DNA from: Limnomonas spitsbergensis | Lineage: Eukaryota; Chlorophyta; Chlorophyceae; Chlamydomonadales | Length of the DNA: 64,000 nt | Reading direction: 5' to 3' | Assembly (NCBI GenBank): GCA_037349105.1 | Contig: JAYJMM010000042.1 | Span: 537,501-601,500, forward strand | Made by a program: the position numbers and the translations under genes | In this document: piece by piece, positions 31,679 through 43,200 of the stretch | How the letters are laid out: the number at the start of each line of letters is the position of its first letter | How positions within the stretch are numbered: position 1 is the stretch's first letter | The notes under the pieces: model-generated | The model's input: only the letters and a program-made list of their open reading frames with translations | What the model was told of the DNA's origin: nothing | The model's database searches: none

Positions 31679-33551
31679 GTTGGCAGCAGCTGACAATGGG
31701 CTGCCTGGTGGCGTGGGGCACTGCAGCAAGCCCATGACTGAGGGGAGGCTGGGCCTCACAGGATATCGTCCCAGGACTTTGACAAGCCTGCGTGCCCCCT
31801 GCGTCAAGCATGGATGCCCGCTGTGTCCGTGGTGGAAGGCCGCCTCTGGCAGATGTGGGTGCAGCGGCTGTGTTTTCTTGGAATGCCTTGTGTCACTGTA
31901 TCTTCAGCAGCAGCGCCTATGAAGGGAAAGGCAACAAGGCTGTGTGTACTGGCAGCTCAACCCCGCGGTCAGCCTGGGGCATGGATTAGCCAGCAAATGT
32001 GACCATTGGTTGGTAATCTCGGAGGGCAGTAGAGGAGGGGGGTGCATACCCAGCTGTGCTGATTCCGGATGACTGCTGGGCCATGTGTGCATTCTGGATG
32101 CCGTTTCTTGATGTCTGTGTTCTTAGACGCCGATTCTGGATGCCGTTCTCATCAGTTGTGCAGATATTTGATCATGGTATCACAGTCACTTGATGTGGTA
32201 TTAGGCTAATGGTAGCGAGGGCATGGCATAGAATTTACTCGGACTGGCCATGAGGTGAGGCCGGCATCTGGGGCTGTTGTTGTGTGACTAATTTGGGGAG
32301 AGGGGGACTGTTCCCTCGTAGCCTCTTTCCTTCCTCTGGGATTTGAGAGGTTATATTTTTCGGGGCTGGAATGAATTAGCCAGATAGGCTGGTGTGTATC
32401 TGGCTGTAAGTGTTGAACTTCGCTTTATGTGTACGGTATGCGTGCAGTTTGCTGCAAGGAACCGGTGATGTCCTCACATCACGCTGGGCCTTTGGTGAAA
32501 GCAGAGGCTGGTGGTCCAGGCTAGGATGTATGGTGGCCATGTCTTGCGAACGCATAACAGATGAAACTTGTAATGAGACCGTTAATCCCTTGCCAGAGAT
32601 TACCCAGCCTGCAAGAGGTCTGAGAAGTTGCACCGCTGGCTGCTGATCGAGGGGCTTGGCAGCAGGCTCTTGGCGGCCTACAGGAGGTTGCATGGTGGCT
32701 TGCACTCCAAAGGCCTAGACGGCCTATGGGAGGATGCGGGATGGTTTCCTGCACTTCGCGCGGCCTTGTAGGCAGGAGACTGAGGGCTGGTGTAGCAAGC
32801 CCTGGTGCTTGGGCCAAAGCTTCGTCCGCATCAGCCCAGCTGTGGCCACCCTCTCGAAAGACAGACTAGGCAGCACCTCCAAATTGGGAACGGCATGACA
32901 CGAGAACTCCAATGGTCCTACATGGGTGTATGTTCTGCTAAGGCACACATAACACAACAAGATGTATGCCAGGATCATCACCAACAGCTCGTTCAAGACC
33001 TCATAGGAAATGGAGTAGGGCGACGTACCGGTACCAAGTCTAAGCGGTGCTGTATCATTTCCCTCGAGTATTCACCAGTATAGGTCGTATTCACCAGTCA
33101 ATGACGTTACACCACTGGGCCATGCTGCAAAGCTCGGCCGCGTCGGTGTCCAACAGTAAGGTTGGAAACTAAAGAGAGAGAGGAAAGAGACCCCCTCAAA
33201 AACAAAACAAAAAGTCCTAATCCCCAATCCAACTACCGGAAGCTTAAGACGTCTGGGCCATGCTCAAAAGACTCGGCCGCGTGGGCGTCCCACTGTCAGA
33301 AAAGGGGGGAAAGGAGAAATGAAAAACAGGAAATTATGGCGCAGTATTCACCAGTATATGTCGTACTTCTGTCTGCCGCTCAGCCTCATCATAAAAGAGA
33401 ATGAAAATATACCTCTCCTCGTCATCTCCCCAATATGCTGTATGCACGGTCTTTATGCGCCTACACCATGTCGATGCAAAAGGCTCCCATTCCCCGTTAA
33501 ATAAACTTGTCCACTTCCCTCAAACCTGAAACCTAGTTGGCCCTGCGCTAT
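31679..33551. other. Convergent intergenic region
   Basis: Lies between the stop of the 116-aa protein gene (plus) and the stop of VTI1 (minus), so it must hold both 3' untranslated regions. SINE-A text occurs at about 32765-32860 (GCCCTGGTGCTTGGGCCAAA, CATCAGCCCAGCTGTGGCCA), and two SINE-B heads lie at 33100-33160 and 33250-33295. No third gene was recognised; short plus-strand frames around 31660-32000 are unsupported. Confidence 0.5.
33100..33160 (-). mobile_element. SINE-B head fragment
   Basis: Minus-strand TGGCCCAGTGGTGTAACGTC is an A-box-like D arm, followed by the complement of AAAGCTCGGCCGCG. A second, shorter copy (GGGCCATGCTCAAAAGACTC, GGCCGCGTGGGCGTCCCA) lies at 33250-33295, making a local pair about 145 bp apart. 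Confidence 0.5.
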
Positions 33552-36500
33552 CTATTTGAGCTTGACATAGAGGATGATGCCGATGCCTGCCAGCAGGAAC
33601 AGAATGATGCCGATCATGATGAGCTTGTTCTGAATCACACGCCGAGCCATATTGGACAGAATCTTGCGAGCCTGTGACATGAGAGATGGAAATATTGTCA
33701 GGAAGTGAGGAAGGAAAGGCGCCACGAAGGGAAGGGGAGGAGCCGAGGAATTCATGAACATGATGAAACCAATCTTGCGTGCCTGTGCAATGAGAGATGG
33801 ATTGCTTTCAGGAAATGAGGAAGGAAAGGCGCCATGAAGAGAAGGTGGAGTTTTGTAAAGTTTTTACAGTCCAACAGAGCATCACGTTTGATGCATGGGA
33901 CATGTGCCTGCAAGGCGTCATGAAGGGAAGGGGAGGAGGTCATGAACATGGTGAAACCAATCAGGATACCAGACGCGCTTTTTGTTTGTTTTAGATAACG
34001 TGCCAAGCCAGGCTAGGCAGGATTCAGCGCACCTAGGAGAGAGGGGCCGTGAACAGGGAACCTGAACGGGAAGAGAACCCTGAACCTTGAACACAGGGCA
34101 GAGCCGAAAACAGGTAACCTGAACAGGGCCGAGAACCCCAAACACCAAACCCTGAACACAGGGCAGGGCCAAAACAGGGAAACTGAACAGGGCCGAGAAC
34201 CCCAAACACCAAACCCTGAACACAGGGCAGGGCCAAAACAGGGAAACTGAACAGGGCCGAGAACCCCAAACACCAAACCCTGAACACAGGGCAGGGCCAA
34301 AACAGGGAAACTGAACAGGGCCGAGAACCCCAAACACCAAACCCTGAACACAGGGCAGGGCCAAAACAGGGAAACTGAACAGGGCCGAGAACCCCAAACA
34401 CCAAACCCTGAACACAGGGCAGGGCCAAAACAGGGAAACTGAACAGGGCCGAGAACCCCAAACACCAAACCCTGAACACAGGGCAGGGCCAAAACAGGGA
34501 AACTGAACAGGGCCGAGAACCCCAAACACCAAACCCTGAACACAGGGCAGGGCCAAAACAGGGAAACTGAACAGGGCCGAGAACCCCAAACACCAAACCC
34601 TGAACACAGGGCAGGGCCAAAACAGGGAAACTGAACAGGGCCGAGAACCCCAAACACCAAACCCTGAACACAGGGCAGGGCCAAAACAGGGAAACTGAAC
34701 AGGGCCAAGAACTCCAAACACCAAACCCTGAACACAGGGCAGGGCCAAAACAGGGAAACTGAACAGGGCCGAGAACCCCAAACACTGAACGAAGGGCAGG
34801 GCCGAAAACATGGAACCTGAACAAGGCCAAGAACAGGGAACCTGAGCAGGGCCGAGAACAGGGAAGTCTGGGACTTAAACACTGGCCAGACCAAGATAGA
34901 AAAAACTCTGCTTGCTACATTTACTGCGCGGCCCTGAGGCAAGTTACTCCGGGTCCTACCATTGCCCCTTGCCAGATACCTCCTGGCCTCAAGCATCGGA
35001 CCTCATGCACAACCAGCCCTGCTGCCTGGGCCTATGCCTGAAGGCCAGGAATTGGCGGTCCGCGGATATGGTTATAGGTTGTCATTATTTAACGACGGAT
35101 GGATCCAAGGCAAAATAAGGATGAGATACCATCCCTGAGGCTCATTACTCCAGGTTACTCCCGGGCCAACTAGGGGTGACCAAGGCGCAGGCTGAGCGGC
35201 TGCCAATTGTGACATGCCCCAGCAGGACAAAGATAACTATATAAGAGACGCATGGTGCGCGAGTGGATTCCCAGGAGAAACATCTGGCGGATCACAAGCA
35301 GACCAGTCGGAAGATTCTGATACTTACCACTCAAGAGCCCATCACTGATAGGGGCATAACAGGGCCATCAGCAAGAGTTGAGTCAGCAGCAGCAGGAGGG
35401 CCAGGGGCAACAGCAAAGCCAGTTGAAAGAGCAAGGCCAGCTCTCACAATCAACCTTTTTCAGTCCTGGGTTGCACCGTCCATTTTGTTGTCGTCTGCCT
35501 CTTGCAAGGTGCCCCATACACCAAGGTTGAGCGTTGGAGAGGTTAGGGATGTAGCGCTTTTACACGCGGGGTCCAAATAATACCCCTTCATCCCAGAGCT
35601 TTATCCCCACCTTAGAGATGTTGTCGTCCGCCCCTTGCAAGGTGTTGCGGGAACGCTCGATTGTTTCTCGTTGCCGCTGGAGTTCCGAAAGGATGTTTGC
35701 TCCGTCCTCCTGTCACCGTGACAGGGCAATAAGGTGCGCCAAACTAACCACACCACCCAGCAAAATTGGCCACGAGCAAGAGACCAGCATGGACATTGAG
35801 ATGAGCATGTAGCAATGTTCATTTGAAGGCCTGGTATACCTTGCTTCAAGGTAAACTGAGCTTTCAGAAAGTCCCCAGACTGGAGTCATGGTACAAAAAT
35901 GGTTAACTAAAAACCCTTAAAATAAACGCAGTCATGTAAGCTCAAGATGGTACTTTTCATGCAAGTTGCTGTCCCCTCTATTGCCATGTTGTCCGTTCAG
36001 AGAGGCTGCATCAACTGGAAGCGACACTTATCCTGCCGGTATTGGACCATAGATTAGCCATGCACAGACTTGTCCATGCAGTACCTGCATGGAGATGCCT
36101 CTGCATGGCGAACCCCCTTCACACCCTCTCCCAGCCTCAAACGCTGTCGGTCCTGCCATGCGCACGGAATGGTGTCTACCTCACCCGTTCCCACCACTTT
36201 GTTCACACCTGTGTTCGGTCCAGGGTCTCCTTGGCGTAGTTCAGGTTCTGCGTGCTCTTATCCAACCGCTGCGTGGCCGTGAGCATCTTCTCTCGCTGCC
36301 CAGCAGAGGTGGAGTAGTAGTCACCGCCAAGACCCTGAGAGGGGGGCCGGGCCGGGGCGCGGACAAGTAAGGGGATATGAATCACTTGATTCACTTCCTT
36401 TCCCCAGCTGCCTGGCTGGAGTGTGGTAGCAGTCACGACCTAGCCCTGGAGATCGGGGCTAAGGCAGGGACACAGCACCATCCAGGGACATTGTGCACCG

Positions 36501-38916
36501 TGAATGGCGGCACAGTCCAACACAGGACAAATGATCAAGTCGGGAACGCCAAGACAGTCCAAGCAAGCCATCAAGATGCAAACCATGGAGAGTACATCAG
36601 TGCAGGGACCCTGTCCTAATTTAAGGTGGGACCCCCACATAAGAGGGAGATAGGGGGGCTACATCCCAGGAAAGTTGAAGGGGGGAATCAGAACATGATT
36701 CGCTTGTAAGAGATGTACGTCATGCCACTGCCAATAAATGCCGCAGATTCAGTCATTATTTCATGACTGGCATTCAAAACGCCAGGTGTGCAAATCATAC
36801 AAACAGATAAATTACGAGGAGGTGCTGGGACTGTTTGTAGGCTGCACCAGCCTGAGTGAATTGAAATGAACCTTGCAGATGAGAATTTGCAAGCTACAGC
36901 AGGTCATGCCCTCTAGCACAAGTCGTAAGCCAAGGTGATCCCGAGGCAGGCCAACACAACTCATATAACTTGCCAAGAACATTGCGAGGATATCGCATCC
37001 TTGAGTAATGTATGAGAAGTTGCGTGAACTTATGTATATGGCCATCGTGAACAAAATATCGAACCCCCCTAGCTTAAATGACAGAAGTGCCCATAACTCA
37101 ACAAGGCCCATCATGGAGAAGCATCTTCTTGTCCCACGGGCTCGACCTTCATGACAGCATGGTAAATGAGAGCCATTCTGCCTGGGTGATTCTTGAGTCA
37201 CTTTCTCAGTGTCGTCAAGATGTCCAAGGAGGAGACCTCGAGGGAAGACACTTCGTCAACACGAAGAAGGGCCGCAAGAATCACCCCACCTCAATGGCGC
37301 ACACCTACCTTGTGATCAAGTTTTTGAAAACCAGCCTTTCAAGATATTGGACTTATGGACTGGATACACGCTGGATTTTTAAGCCGCCCCCAGGAGGCTA
37401 GCACAGCTCATGCGCCCCTGGTTTTGAAGCCGAGCCCCCAGATGTAGAGAGCCCCCCATGCTCAGAAAGCAGCTCCTCACCAATCACAGGCCCAAAGCAA
37501 GCAAGTTCTCCCAAACTGGGCAAAGCACATGTGCCGTGAAAGCTAAAACACACAATCATCGGCTGTGAAATCAAAGCCACGTACGTATTGGTCGTGGAAG
37601 CAAAGCCTGATCTTTGTGAATGATTCTATGCGGCCACCATTATTTTGAATGCGCACCAGACCACCTGCGGGAAGCTGACGGGCAGCTACCACTGGGCCGA
37701 CTGGAACAACCCAAGTCCGGCCCACGATGGGTGTCCCAAGCAACAAGTCTTGCTGCCCCAAGACGCCTGGGCCTCAGGCTGGGATGCAGCTACCATGCAG
37801 CTACCATGCAGTATCCGGATGTCAAAAACATACAAAAATACCCTGCGTGCTGCCCACCCAAGGCACATACCAGCTCCGCGCGTGCAGCATCCCCAACCGG
37901 TGACGCCAGCTGCGCCTTCTTCATTTGGTCCTTGAGAGCTGCTAGATCTGCCTTGTAGTCTTTCACTTTTACGAGCAGCGGTTGTGCCACGGTTGGGGGA
38001 AGGCTCCTTGCCTCCATCTCCATGCTCTTGATCTGGGGAAGGAGGCGAGGGAGGAGAATCGCATCATTTTTTTTGTATGTGCACTTGTGCGCTAAACCAC
38101 GGCCTGCGGCCGGCGGGGGCTGGAGCGGTACTCCCCGTTGCATGGGCGGCCGGTCAAGGTTTGATCCCCATGACCAGGAGTGGCCGCCCTGCGGTCCCCA
38201 GAGTGGTCTAGCGCGTACTAAAATAAGCATTGCATGATAGTAAGCACATGGTTAACATCTGGGAAGGAAGGATAAGAGGGGGGGTGATGGGGTATGGGGC
38301 TTCCGCATGCTGAGACTTGCTAAGTGAGGCCTGCAGTTAGATGTGGGCCCCCACGACATGTCTACTGATGCTGGCGCTCCCCATGACACAGCGGAAAATT
38401 AATGAGAGTGTGTATCACCATACATCCAGCTTCTACTATTGTGGCATTTCCCTGGGCTCGGAACTTGGGAACGCGACGTGAACACCGAGCGTGACAGCGC
38501 ATCATGGCGCAGCATCTTACCACAACATCTGCAGATTTAATGTCACTGTCGATCTCAGATGTTTTGACTCTTCGCTGGTCTGCAGGCAGCGAGCAGGAGC
38601 AAGGACACGATTTGCGGAGGGTCAGTCAGAAGCTCCTCCCGTGACTTGTTCTCTCTCGTTCGCCCGAGCCCCCCAGAAGCCCAATTAAGTAAACGTGGCT
38701 TGAGTGCCCTGATCACCAAGTCTCAAAAGTATCAACAAAGTCCGGGCACAGTCGTGCCCAGGTGCCTTGCAGGTTGCCCTTCGATGCGCATGCTGCTGAC
38801 CCCTCCTGCTCACCCCCGCTGAGGCTGGGTATCGTGCTGATCTTTCGAGAGATGTCCGTGGACTTGTTGCAATAATCGGTTTCATATTGTTTGAACAATG
38901 CGGTCTGGTCGCCCAT
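33552..38916 (-). CDS. VTI1: Qb-SNARE VTI1
   Basis: Six minus-strand exons: 38916-38814, 38579-38521, 38032-37871, 36334-36209, 35709-35611, 33671-33552; 669 nt, 222 aa, the length of plant VTI1 proteins. All borders are GT-AG and in phase. The N-terminal three-helix domain is clear (MGDQTALFKQYETDYCNKST, SLSGDQRRVKTSEIDSDIKS, IKSMEMEARSLPPTV, LLVKVKDYKADLAALKDQMK), then QREKMLTATQRLDKSTQNLN leading into the SNARE motif (ANILSELQRQRETIERSRNT, LQGADDNISKARKILSNMAR) with its zero-layer Gln region, a basic RRVIQNK flank and a C-terminal anchor LIMIGIILFLLAGIGIILYV. VTI1 proteins act in vesicle fusion at the trans-Golgi, endosomes and vacuole. The start is the first Met of the conserved N-terminus. 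Confidence 0.94.
33685..33965. repeat. Acceptor-side copies of VTI1 exon 6
   Basis: One good copy at 33765-33845 (CCAATCTTGCGTGCCTGTGC, AATGAGAGATGGATTGC, GAGGAAGGAAAGGCGCCATG) of the true exon start and intron end at 33655-33735, and a partial one at 33915-33965 (GTCATGAAGGGAAGGGGAGG, GAACATGGTGAAACCAATCA). The copied acceptor is preserved. Confidence 0.82.
34060..34870. repeat. 64-bp minisatellite in a VTI1 intron
   Basis: About twelve copies of a 64-bp unit (GAGAACCCCAAACACCAAAC, CCTGAACACAGGGCAGGGCC, AAAACAGGGAAACTGAACAG), the central ones nearly identical. Because 64 leaves remainder one and no stop exists in any minus frame, three overlapping minus ORFs of 265-327 codons cover the same array; none is a gene. 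It lies in the last VTI1 intron. Confidence 0.95.
35480..35610. repeat. Donor-side copy of VTI1 exon 5
   Basis: TTGTTGTCGTCTGCCTCTTG and CAAGGTGCCCCATACACC at about 35484-35522 copy the true exon text GTTGTCGTCCGCCCCTTGCA at 35619-35643, so a piece of the exon 5 end has been duplicated about 135 bp downstream into the intron. Confidence 0.7.
37640..37800 (-). mobile_element. SINE-A copy, minus orientation
   Basis: Reverse copy with CACCAGACCACCTGCGGGAA, CCCACGATGGGTGTCCCAAG, CAACAAGTCTTGCTGCCCCA and a doubled GCAGCTACCATGCAGCTACC end. It lies just downstream of the VTI1 exon 3 donor. Confidence 0.5.
38092..38225 (+). mobile_element. SINE-A copy with B-box-like motif
   Basis: ACCACGGCCTGCGGCCGGCG, GCGGCCGGTCAAGGTTTGAT, CCCCATGACCAGGAGTGGCC, GCCCTGCGGTCCCCAG and a CTAAAATAAGCATT end. 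GGTTTGATCCC is one base from a pol III B box. The copy sits about 60 bp upstream of the VTI1 exon 3 acceptor. Confidence 0.65.
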
Positions 38917-40250
38917 GACTTCCAATACGGGTGTCGGTGCTGGCAGGTAGCTGGACGTGAGACGTTCGGGAAAAGTCAAAGATGGGCTACTTAGCTTGTC
39001 TAAAGATCAAGTTATCTGCATGGGTGGAGCTCCTCTGTTGTGGCAGGGCGTATGCGTATGACACACACACGTGAAGCGACGGAAGTGTGGCGGAAGTGTG
39101 GCATCAAGGAGGAACATGGAGTCGGTACAAATTCAAAAACTTTGAAACACACATCCGGCCTTGGAAGCACTTTTAGTGATTATGTTGCTGCTGCAGGCAA
39201 TACTAGTCATTGATGCTGGTGTCCACTATCCAGATGCTTGTCATGTCCAAACAAATGCAGGCAAAGTTTCAAGTCATGGCATCAGCTAAGGAGAACCTAG
39301 AGAACCCTGCATGCGCAGGGTGATGGGTGCGGTAGTGTTCTCTTGGCCAACCATGCATCCTTGGGCAACCGAAACCGCAGTCGCACATGCCATGTGGCTT
39401 TGTGTGCGCCCCAGGTTTCTGACCGTTGATATCTCTGTCCCTGCAAGGGTGGACGTGTGTCAGTCACGTGCACAGATGTCGTTTGAGCTACATCTCAATC
39501 TGCGGTTTGATGCATTGTTATCTCCAGCAGGTGGGATGAAGATCTGTGTTTCTTTATCGGGGCACTGCTACAGTTCAGGTAATGCACAGCTACAGTTACA
39601 TTGTTTGGATACATGTCACGAAAGTTCAGGTACCATTGACCACCCATGACCGGAGGCAACACGCTTGGCCGTTCATGAAACAGGAGATGCTTGGGCCTGC
39701 GGCCAAAGGCTGCTCCCGCTTTCGTCCTGATCGGGCCTTAAGCGGCTGCAGAGCGGCCTGACCAAGTTTTTTTGCATTGTTTTGCTGTAAAGAGGAGTAC
39801 GAGTGAATTCACGGAAGCATGGCCTGCCCAGTTCTAAATTTTGACTGACGGGCCGATGTTTTCTTCACATAAGTTGATAAACTGTGAGAAAGCTACCGTA
39901 CTTTTCTCCCGTGCAGGGTCGTGAGGGGGTCGAGGAAACGGTGCAAAGATATGGTTTGAAAGGGGGGAATCTTTGTCTGAACGCCTGGTAACTTGGTCAG
40001 TGGTGCCACATATTTTTGAATTGTTTTCTGATTCAGTTGTTGAGGTGGAGAATTTCTAATGGCGCCTGAAAGTGTGTCCGTGCCGACGAATTGAGAAGAT
40101 ACTGCATGGAGATGTCCCCCCCCCCCCGTGTAGATTTTCTGCAGCGTGATGGCTGGCCGGCAGCCCTGCGAAGAAAACAGCTTGCAGGTCCACCATCTAT
40201 GCAACCATCAGCACCTCCCTCTGTCAGTCACCGCCAATTTATCTCAGCGT
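38917..40250. other. Intergenic region between VTI1 and the GBP-like gene
   Basis: Holds the VTI1 promoter (right of 38916) and the GBP-like 3' untranslated region (left of 40251); both genes are on the minus strand. SINE-A text lies at 39670-39770 (GGGCCTGCGGCCAAAGGCTG, CGTCCTGATCGGGCCTTAAG). A poly-C run of 10 occurs near 40121. No other gene was recognised. Confidence 0.5.
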
Positions 40251-43200
40251 TCACACTCCTGGCACAGCCGACACCTGCTTGATCAAAACCAGCCAGTCCG
40301 CCCGCTTGGGCAATGGCTTGCGGGACTGGAACTGCCAGACAGCGTCGGCATGACCACGCTGCGTCAGCCAATCCTTGATCTCCATTACCTGTGGAGGGCA
40401 GGACAGGAGGCTGATGAATGTAGGGTGCGTCAGCTACAATTCAGCTGCCTGTGCCCAGTGGGGACTGGTGCAGCAAGGTGTCTGCTGCGCGGGACACCGG
40501 CCGTAAGGCGGTCAAGGTTTGGCCCCCAGTGGTGGCAGGCCAAACTGGCATTGCCATTTGGCAGGCCAACGGCCGATGGCCTGCCAAATGTGATTATGTG
40601 TGAGCTATAAAACTGATGAAGTGGTAATGTATCAGCCAGACCTCGAAATCTACATCTTGTTAAGGTGGAGGAAGGAAGGATAGCGGCCTCTGACACACTG
40701 GCCATGGACAAGCATGATGGTCTTGGGCAGCGTTTCTTTTGTCGAGGCTCAGCTACATGTCAGCTACATTCCGGCCGCTGGCCTGAGGCCCCATTCGTGG
40801 CCAGCCTTGCTGCTTTGGTCACCAGTTGCAGGCCGGGCCAGGTTTGGTCCTAATTGAGCATTTGGCGGCCGCTGGGCGGCCTGTCGAGGTTGAATTTGTA
40901 GCCGAAAAATGAAGCAGTGGTCCTGTGTGCTGACTCAGACCCCCCTTGTGGTCCTGAGTTTAGGGTTAAGGGTTTAGGGTCTGACCCCCCTTGTTGTCCT
41001 TCTTCTCTAGAAACCGGAAAGTCAGGGCGCTCACAAGCGCAGTACTGACGGCCGGACGCTCGCAGCCCTAGCAAGATCCACATCACTCACCCCATTTTCT
41101 TCTTCGTGATTCAGCTACATGTCAGCTACGCGCCAGCCTCCAGCCCAAGGCCCCAGGTGTGGCCTGCCATGGTTCTCGGGCCGCTGGCCAGAGGCCAGGC
41201 CAGGTTTCGCCCCGATCAGGACGGGAGCAGGCGAATGGCAACCTGCCAATTGTGCCGGTTGTAGTTGAAAACAGAAACCCAGCACTCACCGTCATGCGAG
41301 ACAAGGCCTCCTCGGCTGCGGCGACGTCGTCACCGCCTGCCTGTCCCGCGGCAGAGGGCGGGTCCCCGCTCAGGGCCGCATTGAGCGCGGGAGCGCCCGC
41401 CATGGCTGCCTTAGACCGCGACGCCTGCGCTTCTGCAATGAGTCCATCCAGGCGCTCCTGCAGGAGGGGGGAGACGGGGAACATGCAATTCAACGAAGCT
41501 AGGAAGCTAGGAAATTGAAGCTAGGAAGCTAGGGAATTGAAGCTAGGAAGCTAGGGAATTGAAGCTAGGAATTTCAACAAAGCTAGGAAGCTAGGGAATT
41601 GAACGGAACAGGAACAAGGTGGGGGAGGAAGCCCTGGAAATCTGAAATAAAAGAAAACAAGGAGGCTCAGCCCAGACAGAATTGTAGATTCATCACCATG
41701 GTCTTCGGATGCCAGACCCAGCAAATTGTACCCTAAATCCCAAACCGGACCCAGCAAAAGGTGACTCACAGCTGCATGCATTTCACAGCCAGACAGCCAA
41801 CGCGCTTATAGCATTTTAGTGTAAGTTACTTTTTTCTGCAACCCAACCTGCAAGCTTTTCCCATTCTCTCTCTGTTCAAAGCGCACGCATATGGGACCTG
41901 GGGCGAAACCGAGGGTTTGAACCTAAACCGTTGAACCCACACATACAGCCCCTCATTCGTCACAAACCCTAAACCACCAGACTCAATCTTCCTCACACCT
42001 GCAAGTCCAGCCGCATCTTGGAATGGCTCTCAAGCTCAGCCTCCAGGTTGGCGATATGTGTCAGCGCCTGAGTGAAAAGTGGAAACAAAGGAATGCAGTT
42101 TTAGAAACGAGGAGCCACTTCTTGCAAGGCCTGGGTCAAGCTCAGGCTGCCGGCAGGCCATGTGCGGCAGCGCCTGGTAAGCGAAAACAAGATATGTGTT
42201 ATCGCCTGGTAAGTGGAAACAAAGGAATGCAGCTTTATAAATGAGGAGCGACTCTGTGCAAGGCCTGGGCCAAGCTCAGGCTGCCGGCAAGCCGTACGTG
42301 TCAGCGCATGATAACTAAGAAGGCAAGTGTTACCCTTTTGGTATCGTCAGGGGGCACCGTTTTGTGGTACGATTCGTACCATGTCCCTTATGAAACCATC
42401 ACTGACCTGCACCCTCTGCCCCTCCAGCCCCTGGGATTCAGTGGAGTGTGCGGAGGCACGGGCGATGGCTTCGTCCCGCTCCTTGATAGCCACCGCCAGG
42501 TCTTGTGCCACGTCGCTGTACCTGAACACAAAAGTTCAAGTTTGAATTCAGGTTTGAATATGTGTTCATTCATTCAGGGTCTTCATCATGCGGATACAAC
42601 TGATATGGTCTCGCTGGACGCTCCGCCTCAACCCTCATACCTTGCCGGCTCCAACACTCTGCTGCAGACAAAAGCAAAAGACCCACACCCAACATCAGCG
42701 GAAACTTCGCCGTCGGCCAGAAAGGTCTTCAGCTGCGCTTCCATGGAGCCCAATAGTATCCTTCTACTTTACCCGCAATCCCTGAACCCTCAATCCCTGA
42801 AACCTCAGCCCACCTAGGGCACCACTTGTCACCGTTGGCCTGAAAGATCTTGAACTGCGCATCCGAGGAGGCCACTAGTCTATGTCCACCCAACCCTCAA
42901 TCCCTGAACCCTTAACATGCTTGGACAACCACTTATCATCGTCGACTAAACCCTCACACCGTAACCTACTTAACGCACCACTTGTCTCGGATGACCCAAC
43001 CCATGACCTTCTTGGATGGCCACTTGTCTCTGTCCACTCAACCCTCACCTTAACCTACTTGGGGCACCCCTTGTCACCATTGGCCTGCATGGTCTTCAGC
43101 TGCGTTTCCAAGGAGGCCACTCGTGTCCATCCACTAAACCCTGACCCCCAAAACTAGTTGAAACTTGGACCACCACTTGTCTCTGTCCACTCAAACCTCA

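Noticed and set aside
33918..34996. Three overlapping minus ORFs of 265-327 codons with FGVWGSRPCS repeats
   Set aside because: All come from the same 64-bp array inside a VTI1 intron; three simultaneous frames cannot all be coding.
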